Below are positions 42,449 through 50,690 of a stretch of 64,000 nucleotides of DNA, one piece after another (position 1 is the first letter of the stretch; every line of letters begins with the position of its first letter). Made by a program: the position numbers and the translations under genes. The DNA comes from Pseudoflavonifractor sp. 524-17 (lineage in GTDB: Bacteria; Bacillota; Clostridia; Oscillospirales; Oscillospiraceae). Where the stretch lies: NCBI RefSeq assembly GCF_009935845.1, contig NZ_QWEK01000004.1, positions 1-64,000 on the forward strand, in the 5' to 3' direction. The notes under the pieces are model-generated. The model was not told the origin of the DNA, did no database searches, and was given only the letters and a program-made list of their open reading frames with translations.

Positions 42449-43507
42449 ATGTCCTCTGCTCAGCAGAACATCAAGCTGACCGAGATGACCTCCGCCGGGG
42501 GGTGAGGCGCCAAAATAGGACCGGGTGTCCTTGGAAAACTGCTGGCAGACCTGCCCCGCATCTGCGATCCCAATCTCATGGTAGGATTTGATTCCAGCGA
42601 CGACGCGGCAGTCTATCGCGTCAACGACAGCACCGCCATGATTGCCACAGTGGACTTCTTCCCCCCCATTGTGGACGACCCCTTCCAATTCGGCCAGGTG
42701 GCCGCTGCCAACGCCCTGTCCGACGTGTGGGCCATGGGCGGCGCCCCCCGCATCGCCATGAACCTGCTCACCTTCCCCAGCTGCCTGCCCCTGGACGCGG
42801 TCCAGGGCATTCTGGCCGGGGGATACGACAAGGTCATGGAGGCGGGAGCCGTCATTGTAGGCGGCCACAGTATTGAGGACAAAGAGCCGAAATACGGCCT
42901 GTGCGTCATGGGCTTCGCCCGGCCGCAGGAGATCCTCACCAACGACGGCGCCCAGGTAGGGGATATTCTGGTCACTACCAAGCCCCTGGGCACCGGTATC
43001 CTCTCCACCGCCGCCAAGGCGGGGCTGCTCTCTCAGGGAGAATTTGACGAGATGCTGGCCATTATGACCACCCTGAACAAGAAAGCACAGGAGGCCATGC
43101 TCCCCGTCCGGCCCACCGCCTGCACCGATATCACCGGCTTCGGCCTGCTGGGCCATGTGCAGGAGATGGCCAAGGGCTGCGGCCACACTGTCGAGCTGTG
43201 GGCCGGCGCCGTTCCCATCGTCCCCAAGGCCCTGGAACTGGCCAGGGACGGCATTATCCCCGGCGGCGCCTACAACAACATGAGTTATCTGGGGGACGAC
43301 GTGGCCATTGACAGCGGCGTCCCTCTGGAGCGGTCCGACGTGCTCTACGACCCCCAGACCGCCGGCGGCCTGCTCATCGCCGTCCCCGAAGCGCGGGCGC
43401 AGACACTGCTTCAGCGGCTGCGCGACCTGGGCGTTCCCGGCGCGGCCATCGGCCGCGTCCTCCCCCGGGACAGCTACATGGTCCGGGTCAAGCCCGGCAC
43501 GATGTAA
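42449..43507 (+). CDS. selD: selenide, water dikinase, selenocysteine-containing
   Basis: A 352-residue selenophosphate synthetase that makes the selenium donor for selenocysteine and other Se products. The frame runs from ATG 42449 (after AAGAAGGTGG) through an in-frame UGA at 42503-42505, giving LTEMTSAGG-Sec-GAKIGPG; Sec19 sits where SelD enzymes have the catalytic Cys/Sec, followed by the essential Lys22. Downstream blocks are VGFDSSDDAAVYR, TVDFFPPIVDDPF, AANALSDVWAMGGAP, GGHSIEDKEPKYG and TDITGFGLLGH. Standard gene calling would truncate it to start near 42578. It is divergent from lysR and upstream of yedE. Confidence 0.96.
42503..42540 (+). promoter_or_regulatory. selD UGA codon and bacterial SECIS-like hairpin
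   Basis: The UGA at 42503-42505 is followed after 11 bases by the small stem AGGAC (42517-42521) / GTCCT (42527-42531) with a CGGGU loop containing the G/U typical of SelB-binding loops. Distance and loop composition suit a bacterial SECIS element directing Sec insertion. Confidence 0.8.
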
Positions 43508-43526
43508 CCCGATATCCGCCGAAAGA

Positions 43527-43591
43527 CGGGGCTCCGGCCCTGGCGTCTGCTTTCTGGCAGACGCTTGCCGGGGTCCCGTTTTTTCGCCCTT
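43527..43591 (+). terminator. selD terminator
   Basis: A two-part stem, CGGG.CTCCGG outside and GCGTCTGC/GCAGACGC inside, ends with CCCGTTTTTT. The rest of the gap to yedE (about 43592-43839) is AT-rich, contains a near-palindrome AATAAAGTTTATT, and holds no gene. Confidence 0.8.
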
Positions 43592-43742
43592 TTCTGTCTG
43601 TCTCCAGTATACACACCTTTCTGGAAAAAGGAAAGAGTGTAATCGTAAATAAAATAAAGTTTATTTATTTTCCCTATTCTATTCCCTGCGGCTAAATCGA
43701 GTTTATTTATATTTCATGCCGGTTTGGGCGGCAAGAATCAAT

Positions 43743-43771
43743 TTCCAATCTTCAACATAATAAGATATAAT
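43743..43771 (+). promoter_or_regulatory. candidate yedE promoter
   Basis: TATAAT at 43766-43771 is perfect; the matching -35 (TTCCAA at 43743-43748, 17-base spacer) is poor, which may suggest activator dependence. Confidence 0.4.
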
Positions 43772-43839
43772 AGGACATATACCCCCATGTGTGTTAATGG
43801 GAAATCATCCAAAGGGAGAGAAAAGAGGAGGAATTTTAA

Positions 43840-44904
43840 ATGGCTTCAAAACTGAAGCAGCACGGCCTCATTATTGGGGCCGGTCTGATTGTGGGCCTGA
43901 TTGCCGCCATTCTGTCCTGGCAGGGCAACCCGGCCAACATGGGCTTCTGCATCGCCTGCTTTTTGCGGGACATCGCCGGCGCGGTGGGGCTCCACCGGGC
44001 GGCGGTGGTACAGTACATCCGGCCTGAGATCATCGGCCTGGTGCTGGGCGCCATGGGTATGGCCTTTTTTGGAAAGGAGTTCCAGGTCCGGGGCGGCTCG
44101 TCCCCGGTGTCCCGGTTTGTGCTGGGCTTCTGCGTGATGGTGGGCGCCCTCATGTTCCTGGGCTGTCCCCTGCGCATGGTGCTGCGCATCGGCGGCGGCG
44201 ATCTCAACGCCGTGCTGGGCCTTGCCGGCTTTGCCGCCGGCATCTTTGTGGGCACTTTGTTCCTGAAGATGGGCTTTTCCCTGAAAAAATCCACCCCCCA
44301 GCCCATGGTAGAGGGCTTTTTGATGCCCGCCATCACCGTGGGCCTGCTGGCTCTGCTGGTGGCCGCTCCCGCGTTTATCTTCTTCTCTGAGGAGGCCCCT
44401 GGCTCCCTCCGCGCCCCCATCGCCCTGGCTTTGGCGGCGGGCCTGATTGTGGGCGCCCTGGCCCAGAAGACCCGCCTGTGCATGGTGGGCGGCATCCGGG
44501 ACGCCATCATGTTCCAGGACTTCCACCTGCTGCTGGGCTTTGTGGCCATTGGCGTGGCCGCCCTGGCGGGCAACCTCGTCCTGGGCAACCCGGTCAGCTT
44601 CTCCTTTGACGGCCAGCCTGTGGCGTATAACGACGGACTGTGGAACATGCTGGGCATGGTTCTGGTGGGCTTCGGCTCCGTGCTGCTGGGCGGCTGCCCC
44701 CTGCGGCAGCTGATCCTGGCCGGCAGCGGCAACAGCGACTCCTCCGTGGCCGTGCTGGGCATGGTCACCGGCGCCGCTTTCTGCCACAACTTCGGCCTGG
44801 CCTCTTCCGGCAAGGGCCCCACCGCCAACGGCCAGATCGCTGTGATCATCGGCCTGGTGGTGGTTGCCGCCATCGGCGCCGCCAACCTGAACAAGAAGAA
44901 ATAA
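43840..44904 (+). CDS. yedE: YedE family putative selenium transporter
   Basis: A 354-residue membrane protein with about ten helices and two YeeE/YedE repeats. The repeats each contain a Gly-rich Cys motif: LMFLGCPLRMVLRIGGGDLN in the first half and LLGGCPLRQLILAGSGNSD in the second, plus QKTRLCMVGGIRD. YeeE/YedE proteins move thiosulfate-like or selenium species across the membrane; the YedE group with TusA-like and DUF3343 genes is tied to selenium use. AGGAGGA precedes the ATG. It opens a three-gene operon. Confidence 0.92.
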   Translation: MASKLKQHGLIIGAGLIVGLIAAILSWQGNPANMGFCIACFLRDIAGAVGLHRAAVVQYIRPEIIGLVLGAMGMAFFGKEFQVRGGSSPVSRFVLGFCVMVGALMFLGCPLRMVLRIGGGDLNAVLGLAGFAAGIFVGTLFLKMGFSLKKSTPQPMVEGFLMPAITVGLLALLVAAPAFIFFSEEAPGSLRAPIALALAAGLIVGALAQKTRLCMVGGIRDAIMFQDFHLLLGFVAIGVAALAGNLVLGNPVSFSFDGQPVAYNDGLWNMLGMVLVGFGSVLLGGCPLRQLILAGSGNSDSSVAVLGMVTGAAFCHNFGLASSGKGPTANGQIAVIIGLVVVAAIGAANLNKKK

Positions 44905-44923
44905 GGGAAGGAGTACAATCACC

Positions 44924-45127
44924 ATGAATCAAGTTGACGCCAGAGGCTATTCCTGCCCCGAGCCCGTCCTGATGACCAAAAACGCCCTGAAAAGCGGCAC
45001 CCCCCTGGTTGTACTGGTGGACAATATGACTCCCGTGCAGAACATCACCCGCTTTGCTTCCAACGCCGGCTACAAGGTCAGCCACAAGGCAGTGGGGGAT
45101 GACTTCGAGATCACCATCGACAAATAA
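44924..45127 (+). CDS. TusA/YedF-like sulfur (selenium) carrier protein
   Basis: A 67-residue SirA/TusA-fold protein with the active-site motif in RGYSCPEPVLMTKNAL (Cys11 in the CPxP motif). Such proteins carry persulfide or perselenide between enzymes. Here it lies directly after yedE with AGGGAAGGAG as ribosome binding site and before a DUF3343 protein, matching split versions of YedF in which these two domains are fused. It probably receives selenium from YedE and hands it to SelD or the hydroxylase maturation system. Confidence 0.92.
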   Translation: MNQVDARGYSCPEPVLMTKNALKSGTPLVVLVDNMTPVQNITRFASNAGYKVSHKAVGDDFEITIDK

Positions 45128-45134
45128 TCGGACT

Positions 45135-45377
45135 ATGGAACAGATCGCCACCTTTCATACCCATCTGGGGGCCATGTCCTTTCAAAAGCGGCTGAAGGCC
45201 GCGGGGGATCAGCCGGTGATGATGCCGGTCCCCCGGGCGCTGTCCGCATCCTGCGGCACCTGCGTCAAGTTTACCGCCCCCTTTGATGCCCCCTCCATGG
45301 CGGACGAGGACCTGGACGCGGTCTACGCCGTCCAGCCCGCCGGAGGGTACCAGATCCTCTTCCAAAACGAGGAGTAG
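45135..45377 (+). CDS. DUF3343 protein, putative Se/S carrier
   Basis: An 80-residue DUF3343 protein with the central motif SASCGTCVKF (CxxC) and a preceding HLGAMSFQKRLKAAG helix. DUF3343 proteins recur beside YedE/YedF and are proposed selenium or sulfur carriers; the CxxC pair would bind the chalcogen. The ATG is 7 bases after the TusA-like stop, so the two are co-translated, as the fused YedF form would predict. Confidence 0.88.
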   Translation: MEQIATFHTHLGAMSFQKRLKAAGDQPVMMPVPRALSASCGTCVKFTAPFDAPSMADEDLDAVYAVQPAGGYQILFQNEE

Positions 45378-45406
45378 CGTCCAAGTGCAGGCTTCCGTAC
45401 CGCAGT

Positions 45407-45441
45407 CCGCCCCCGCTCCTTTTTCGGAGCGGGGGCGGTTC
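45407..45441. terminator. bidirectional terminator
   Basis: CCGCCCCCGCTCC pairs with GGAGCGGGGGCGG around TTTTTC; it ends the yedE operon and the convergent deaminase gene. Confidence 0.75.
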
Positions 45442-45939
45442 CTATTTCTCGCGCCGGGCCTGGGGCGGAAGGGACTCATCCTCCTCCACCCAATCCCGGT
45501 CCACATGGACTACGGCAAATTCCGTCCTTGTCCGGCGGATTACCACCCGGGCGATCCCCGCGTTGATGATCAGCCGCCGGCACATGGAGCAGGAGGTGGC
45601 GTCACTGAGCAGCTCCCTCGTCTTGGCGTCCCGGCCCGCCAGATAGAGCGTACCGCCGATGATGGCGCTTCGGGCGGCGGAAATGATCGCGTTGGCCTCC
45701 GCGTGGACGCTGCGGCACAGCTCATACCGCTCCCCCGATGGGATGTTCATCTCCTCCCGGGCGCAGTACCCCAGATCACCGCAGTTCTTCCGCCCCCGGG
45801 GGGCGCCGTTGTAGCCGGTGGCCACAATCTCATCGTTCTTTACGATAATGGCTCCATAGCACCGCCGCAGGCAGGTGGACCGCTCCAGCACAGTCTCCGC
45901 GATATCCAGATAGTAATTCTCCTTGTCAATCCGCCCCAT
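45442..45939 (-). CDS. deoxycytidylate deaminase
   Basis: A 165-residue zinc-dependent dCMP/cytidine deaminase (ComEB-like). Zinc and catalytic motifs are HAEANAI (His-Ala-Glu) and SCSMCRRLIINAG (Cys-x2-Cys); the N-terminal GAIIVKNDEIVATGYNGAPRG is characteristic of dCMP deaminases. It provides dUMP for thymidylate synthesis. Single gene transcribed against yedE. Confidence 0.95.
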   Translation of the reverse strand: MGRIDKENYYLDIAETVLERSTCLRRCYGAIIVKNDEIVATGYNGAPRGRKNCGDLGYCAREEMNIPSGERYELCRSVHAEANAIISAARSAIIGGTLYLAGRDAKTRELLSDATSCSMCRRLIINAGIARVVIRRTRTEFAVVHVDRDWVEEDESLPPQARREK

Positions 45940-46144
45940 AGCGCTCCTCGCCCCTCTCTTTCTGATCGGCTGATAGGTTCAGTATATCTGCTTTTTGTCT
46001 GCCTGGCAAGCACAATTCATAGATTGTTTACGTTTGCTTTCTTGACGGGGCCACACTCTGGCGGTATCATGGTACTGTAACAATTCCGTGGGGCCGCCCG
46101 CCAGGACGGCCCTGCCTCGCTTAGAAAAGGAGACGACCGCGCGC

Positions 46145-46534
46145 ATGAATTGGCTCAGAAAATTGATGTACGGGCGATACGGCGTTGACCAGCTCTCCTG
46201 GTTTCTTTTGGCTGTCTATATGCTCCTCACCCTGCTTTCGGCGCTGCCCCATCTGGACCTGCTGGCCTGGGCGGCTGTGCTTGCCGCGGTGTGGATGCTC
46301 TACCGCGTGTTCTCCCGTCAGTTTATCCCCCGCCGGGCGGAAAACGCCCGGTTTCTCCACTTTGTCGCCCCCTTCATTCACTGGTGCAAGCTCCGCCGCA
46401 CCGTCCGCCGGGACAAGGACCACTGCTACTTTAAATGTCCCAACTGCGGACAGTACCTCCGGGTGCCCAAGGGCAAGGGACGCATTACGGTCAGCTGCCG
46501 CAGCTGCGGCATCAGTTTTGAGGAGAAAAGCTAA
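46145..46534 (+). CDS. small membrane protein with C-terminal zinc ribbon
   Basis: A 129-residue protein: two adjacent membrane helices (about residues 15-33 and 38-58), a basic segment (FSRQFIPRRAENARF), then a zinc ribbon of the C-x2-C...C-x2-C type: FKCPNCGQYLRVPKG and VSCRSCGISF. Such domains in clostridial membrane proteins are often nucleic-acid or regulator contacts, but no specific function is known. Start ATG 46145 is the first sensible codon after AAAAGGAGA, although the spacing (13 bases) is long. Confidence 0.75.
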   Translation: MNWLRKLMYGRYGVDQLSWFLLAVYMLLTLLSALPHLDLLAWAAVLAAVWMLYRVFSRQFIPRRAENARFLHFVAPFIHWCKLRRTVRRDKDHCYFKCPNCGQYLRVPKGKGRITVSCRSCGISFEEKS

Positions 46535-46690
46535 CCCCAGCCGCCGGCCCACGAATCAGGGCCGGCGGCTCCTTTTTCCTAGCAGAGCCTAAACTTTTCC
46601 CCAGTTTCTGCCGACAGATCGGATATATGGGAGATGCGGACGGCGCGCCCCGTCCCGCCCCCGGCAGCAGACAGAGAAAAGGAGGTTTTT

Positions 46691-47227
46691 ATGGAAATTC
46701 GCCGTATGCTTCGGGGCACACAGACCAGCTTTGCCCCCGCCGTTCAAAAGGAGCCGCCCGCCCCGGCCAGAAAGTCCGCCCGGCCCTCCGCCGACCGGCT
46801 GGAGCTGTCCCGCTGGATGGCCAGTATGGACCAGGAGCGGCTCCAGGCGGAGCAGGCCTTTTACCGGCCCTCCACCGGAGACACCGCAGCCGCCCGCGGA
46901 GACGGCGGACTGCTGGGCCTCCTGGACGAGATGGAGACCAAGGAAAAACAGATGGACGCCATGGAAGAGGCCTTAGACGCCATGGACAAGTGCCTCAAAA
47001 TCGCCGCCCGCATTATGGCGGGGAAGAAGGTCCCCAAGCAGGACGAGGACTACCTCCGCCTCAAGGATCCCAAGGGCTATCAGATGGCCATTCTCCTCCA
47101 GAAGAAGGAGACCGGTGAGAAATGCAAGACTGTCCTGGACGAGGACGATCTCCAAGATGAGACGGAAGCGCGCGGCTCCGACAGCGACATGCCTCTCTCC
47201 GGCAGCGGAGACGCTCCCGCGGAGTAG
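46691..47227 (+). CDS. hypothetical cytoplasmic protein
   Basis: A 178-residue, charged, probably helical protein (MDAMEEALDAMDKCLKIAARIMAGKKV in the middle looks like a helix pair) with a disordered N-terminus and an acidic Asp/Ser-rich C-terminal tail. AAAAGGAGG lies 7 bases before the ATG. No family is recognised; the neighbours give no functional hint. Confidence 0.65.
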   Translation: MEIRRMLRGTQTSFAPAVQKEPPAPARKSARPSADRLELSRWMASMDQERLQAEQAFYRPSTGDTAAARGDGGLLGLLDEMETKEKQMDAMEEALDAMDKCLKIAARIMAGKKVPKQDEDYLRLKDPKGYQMAILLQKKETGEKCKTVLDEDDLQDETEARGSDSDMPLSGSGDAPAE

Positions 47228-47303
47228 CTCCCCCACACCGGCACAGGATATTTATCCGTGCGCAGGCTGTCAAAAAAGGCGCGGCCTTTTCCGACAACGG
47301 AGA

Positions 47304-47365
47304 TTCAGCCCGCAAGCACAGGTTCTGTCCGCCTGAAACGGATGAACCCGCGCTTGCGGGCTGAA
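47304..47365. repeat. 14-base inverted repeat with 34-base loop
   Basis: TTCAGCCCGCAAGC (47304-47317) and GCTTGCGGGCTGAA (47352-47365) are perfect complements. A second short hairpin (AACCCGCCGGGTTTTC) follows at about 47381. Together they lie between the convergent ends of two genes. Termination is likely, but the large loop is unusual. Confidence 0.5.
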
Positions 47366-47405
47366 ATGCGTCTTTCCCGAAACCCGCCGGGTTTTCAAAC
47401 AGACG

Positions 47406-48173
47406 CTAAGTCAAAGCGTTGACCCCCAAAATAACCGTCCCCAGCAAAACAAGGATGACTCCGGTCGCCCGGTTCAGCGCCGCGGCACTGGCCCGATTGG
47501 CCAGCTTGGCTGCAATCCGGGCCCACAGCAGCGTGGACACCACGCACAGGCACAGACACAGCAGGTCCGACATTCCGCCGATGGCAAAGTGGCTGGCCGC
47601 GCCGGTGAAGGCGGTGAAGGCCATGATAAAGACGCTGGTGCCTACGGCAGTTTTCAGCTCATACCCCAGCACGCTGGTGAGAACAAGGAGCATCATCATA
47701 CCGCCCCCGGCCCCTACGAAGCCGCAGATCAACCCCACCATCACGCCGCACATCGCGGACCGGACCAGGCGGCGGCGCTGGCTGACGCCGGCCATGGCCT
47801 CTTTGGTGGCCATCACCGGCCGGAGGATAAATTTAATGCCCAGCAGCAGCGTCATAAATACGGAAAAGCTGCCCATGGTCTGATTGGGGACCAGACTGGC
47901 CAGCCAGCTCCCCGCCAGGGTGAAGAGAAGGACGGCGGCCATCATCACCAGACCGCCGCGTACATCCAGATTTTTGTTCCGGTGGTAGACCCAGGCGCTG
48001 ACCGCGCTGGCCAGTACATCGCTGGCCAGCGCAATGCCCACCGCCTCATAGGCGGGGAGGTGGAGAAAGGTGATCAGCATGGGCGAGATGACCGCGGCGG
48101 CGCTCATACCGGCAAAGCCGGTGCCCAGTCCGGCTCCCGCCCCCGCCAGAAAGCAGATCAGGAATGTGTACAT
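47406..48173 (-). CDS. TauE/SafE family anion exporter
   Basis: A 255-residue membrane protein with eight helices in two halves, each with the family signature region (GAGAGLGTGFAGMSAAAVISP and GLICGFVGAGGGMMMLL). TauE/SafE proteins export sulfite, sulfoacetate or similar organosulfur anions. The upstream marR gene on the same strand (10 bases apart) probably controls it. Start at 48173 (MYTFL) follows GAGGAA. The exact substrate cannot be told from sequence. Confidence 0.9.
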   Translation of the reverse strand: MYTFLICFLAGAGAGLGTGFAGMSAAAVISPMLITFLHLPAYEAVGIALASDVLASAVSAWVYHRNKNLDVRGGLVMMAAVLLFTLAGSWLASLVPNQTMGSFSVFMTLLLGIKFILRPVMATKEAMAGVSQRRRLVRSAMCGVMVGLICGFVGAGGGMMMLLVLTSVLGYELKTAVGTSVFIMAFTAFTGAASHFAIGGMSDLLCLCLCVVSTLLWARIAAKLANRASAAALNRATGVILVLLGTVILGVNALT

Positions 48174-48183
48174 AAAAAATTCC

Positions 48184-48648
48184 TCATTTTTCCGTGGATT
48201 CGCCTTTGAACGTGTCCGTCCCAGACGACAGGCGGCGGAGATTTTCTCCCACCTGGGCAAAGCACCGCTCCATAATCGCCAGCTGCTCTGGGTGCAGCCC
48301 CTGGGTCAGGCCCTGAAAGAAGCGGGCCTGCGCCCGGCGCCCCTCCTCCACTGCGGCGGCGGCCAGGGGGGTGAGGGTCAGGTGGATGCTCTTCCGGTTG
48401 CCTCCCCGGAAGTTCCGGGACAACCATCCCCGCGCCTCCAGCGTGTGTACCGAGGTGGACACGTGAGATTTGGCCAGCCCCCGGCGGCAAATAATATCCG
48501 CCGCCGTGTCATAGGACGGGTTGTTGGCCAGAAAGAGCAGGATGTCCAGCTCCGCCCGGGTGAGTCCGCAGCGCTGGGCCACCGGCTCCACCGCCTGGCA
48601 GTAGAGCCGCCGGGCCAGGGCCAGATGATCCCAAAAGTCAGACGGCAT
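48184..48648 (-). CDS. MarR family transcriptional regulator
   Basis: A 154-residue winged-helix regulator. The recognition region is LTRAELDILLFLANNP then YDTAADIICRRGLAKSHVSTSVHTLEARGWLSR, with the wing NFRGGNRKSIHLTLT. It is upstream of, and co-oriented with, the TauE/SafE exporter. GGGAGGGA precedes the ATG. A sulfur-compound or stress ligand is likely but unknown. Confidence 0.92.
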   Translation of the reverse strand: MPSDFWDHLALARRLYCQAVEPVAQRCGLTRAELDILLFLANNPSYDTAADIICRRGLAKSHVSTSVHTLEARGWLSRNFRGGNRKSIHLTLTPLAAAAVEEGRRAQARFFQGLTQGLHPEQLAIMERCFAQVGENLRRLSSGTDTFKGESTEK

Positions 48649-48831
48649 AAGAGATCCCTCCCAAAAGGTTCTAAATAGAACTATATGAGAGTGTAGCAGA
48701 ATACCGCCTCCCTGTCAAGGGGAGAAAGAGATATTTTCGAGCCGCCCCCCGCCTTCGGCTCCTTGGGGCGAATACGCCTTGCGTTGCGTTTTGGCGCTGT
48801 GGTAAGATTTGAGCCGGAAAGGGGAGATCTC

Positions 48832-49674
48832 ATGGAGCTGCGCTTTGACAACCGGAACGGTATCCAGTGGTGCCGCACCGCCACCCATATCTACCTAAAG
48901 CCCCACCGGGATCTGCTGCCCTGGGTGGCCCACTACACCCTCCATCTGGGCGGCGGGGGCGCGGGTCCTGTCCGGCCGCTGGTGCTGGTCCCCGATGGGG
49001 CGGGCTGTCTGGGCTTTACACTGGAGGACGGGGCGCTGGCCGGGCGGATCCACGGCCCCAGCGCCGCCGCGGTCACGGTGGAGAACGACTTGAAAATCCG
49101 GCCCTTTCGCTTTTTTGTGGAGTTTGTCCCCGGGGGGCTGCGGGCCTTCTGCCCCATACCCCAGAGCGAGCTGGCGGGGCGGATCTTCCCCTTGGGTCTG
49201 GCGGCGCCGGCGCTGGACGCCGCCTTTCAGGCCGCGTGGCGGGACAGCTCCTGTCTGGACGAATTTATTCAGGGGGTGGACCGGCTTCTGCGCCGGCGGT
49301 GTCCGGCGGGGGACGGATTTTCCCACGTGCTGGCCCTGACGGCGGGGCGGCGGGGGGTGGCGGCGGCGGCAGCGGATCTGGCGTACAGCCCCCGGCACCT
49401 GGGGCGCCTTTTTCAGACACAGCTGGGCCTGAGTCCCAAGACCTTCTCCCAGGTCATGCGCGTCAACCGGGCGGCCCAGGCCCTGCGGGCCGGACAGGAC
49501 AGCCTGACCTGGCTGGCCCAGGAGCTGGGCTATTACGACCAGTCCCACTTCATCCGGGCTTTCCGGCAGGTGTGCGGGGTAACTCCCACAGCTTTTCAGG
49601 ACAACCCGTCCGATTTTTACAATGAAACCCGCAAGCTGGCGGGTATGCTAGGGGCATCCCAGAAGATGAGGTGA
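48832..49674 (+). CDS. AraC family transcriptional regulator
   Basis: A 280-residue regulator with an N-terminal cupin-like sensor (about residues 1-160) and a C-terminal double helix-turn-helix: DLAYSPRHLGRLFQTQLGLSPKTFSQVMRVN and then LAQELGYYDQSHFIRAFRQVCGVTPTAF. Start ATG 48832 follows GGGGAGA. It is co-directional with the VOC-protein gene 5 bases downstream, which it may regulate. Confidence 0.92.
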   Translation: MELRFDNRNGIQWCRTATHIYLKPHRDLLPWVAHYTLHLGGGGAGPVRPLVLVPDGAGCLGFTLEDGALAGRIHGPSAAAVTVENDLKIRPFRFFVEFVPGGLRAFCPIPQSELAGRIFPLGLAAPALDAAFQAAWRDSSCLDEFIQGVDRLLRRRCPAGDGFSHVLALTAGRRGVAAAAADLAYSPRHLGRLFQTQLGLSPKTFSQVMRVNRAAQALRAGQDSLTWLAQELGYYDQSHFIRAFRQVCGVTPTAFQDNPSDFYNETRKLAGMLGASQKMR

Positions 49675-49679
49675 GCAAC

Positions 49680-50147
49680 ATGAAATTTTCCTGTCCGCTG
49701 TACGCTGTGCGCTCTATCGCGGCCGCCCGGACCTTTTATGAGCAGGTGCTGGGCCAGACTGTGGTGATGGACGCGGGGACCAACCTCTCCTTTGCCGGAG
49801 GCTTCGCCCTTCAGGAGGACTTTCCCGGTCTGTGCGGCTTTCCGGCGGAAAAGCTGATCCCCAGCGCGCACAACGCAGAGCTCTACTTCGAGACGGAGGA
49901 TCTGGAGGGGGATATGCGGCGGCTGTCCGCCGCGGGAGTGACCTTCCTCCACGGGCCCAAGGAGTACCCCTGGGGTCAGTGCGTGGCCCGGTTCTATGAC
50001 CCGGACGGCCACATCGTGGAGGTGGGGGAGTCCATGAGCTCGGTGGTGCTGCGGTTTTTGAGCCAGGGCTTGACCGAGGAGGAGACCGCCCGGCGGACCC
50101 AGCACCCCCTGGAATTCGTCCGCGCCTGCCGGCAGGGGCGGATATAG
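49680..50147 (+). CDS. VOC (glyoxalase/bleomycin-resistance) family protein
   Basis: A 155-residue vicinal-oxygen-chelate protein with two beta-alpha-beta-beta-beta units. The pattern YAVRSIAAARTFYEQVLGQTV starts the first and FYDPDGHIVEVGES supplies the usual metal-ligand Glu of the second. Family members act as glyoxalases, dioxygenases or drug-binding proteins; no specific substrate can be assigned. ATG 49680 follows GAGGTGA. Confidence 0.88.
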   Translation: MKFSCPLYAVRSIAAARTFYEQVLGQTVVMDAGTNLSFAGGFALQEDFPGLCGFPAEKLIPSAHNAELYFETEDLEGDMRRLSAAGVTFLHGPKEYPWGQCVARFYDPDGHIVEVGESMSSVVLRFLSQGLTEEETARRTQHPLEFVRACRQGRI

Positions 50148-50168
50148 CACCCCGCGCGTCAGAAAATA

Positions 50169-50216
50169 ACCGGGACCCGGCGCTGGAAAGCCTGCGCCGG
50201 ATCCCGGTATTTTTCA
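50169..50216 (+). terminator. terminator of the AraC-VOC pair
   Basis: CCGGGA.CCGGCGC and GCGCCGG.TCCCGG pair around a short loop, ending with TATTTTTC. Confidence 0.85.
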
Positions 50217-50294
50217 GAAGCGGTACCTTCAGTTGACAAGGGGCAGCACGCCTGCCGGCGGCAAGGCGTGTGCGCGGATGAAAGCAGCGCCCCC

Positions 50295-50690
50295 TTAAAG
50301 CTCTTTTATGAAAAAGTGCTGGCTGTAGCTGTCAAAGCATGGATGAAGTGCAAAGAGCTGGTGATACCCCATTTTCCTGTAAAATCCAGGCGCCTGAAAA
50401 CTGTACGTATTCAGCAAAACGCGCTTGATCCCGTCTGCCTTCGCCCGGTGCTCCGCCTCTGAGAGCAGCGCCGCGCCCAGATGCCGTCCCCGGACGGCGT
50501 CGTCCACAAAGAGAAACTCCACCTCCAGGGTGTCTCCCACAGACCCGGCCACAATTCCCGCCACAACCGCTCCGTCTTCCTCGATATGCAGGGAGTAGTC
50601 TTTGAAACCGGTCATGTAATTGGCGTTGTATTGCTGCAATTTTTTGTGGAGGCAGTCCTGTATCTCCGGGGGGCTTGTGTGCAGTTTCAT
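50295..50690 (-). CDS. GNAT family N-acetyltransferase
   Basis: A 131-residue acetyltransferase. The acetyl-CoA site is in VEFLFVDDAVRGRHLGAALLSEAEHRA, followed by the VLLNTYSFQAPGFYRKMGY strand-helix typical of GNATs. Substrate unknown. The ATG at 50690 overlaps the cinA stop (ATGA), so it is coupled to cinA; the frame extends upstream through cinA but has no real start there. Convergent with the VOC gene. Confidence 0.88.
   Translation of the reverse strand: MKLHTSPPEIQDCLHKKLQQYNANYMTGFKDYSLHIEEDGAVVAGIVAGSVGDTLEVEFLFVDDAVRGRHLGAALLSEAEHRAKADGIKRVLLNTYSFQAPGFYRKMGYHQLFALHPCFDSYSQHFFIKEL

Noticed and set aside
42503..42505. Frameshift or pseudogene interpretation of selD
   Set aside because: The UGA is at the exact Sec position, the frame continues without any shift, and a SECIS-like hairpin follows.
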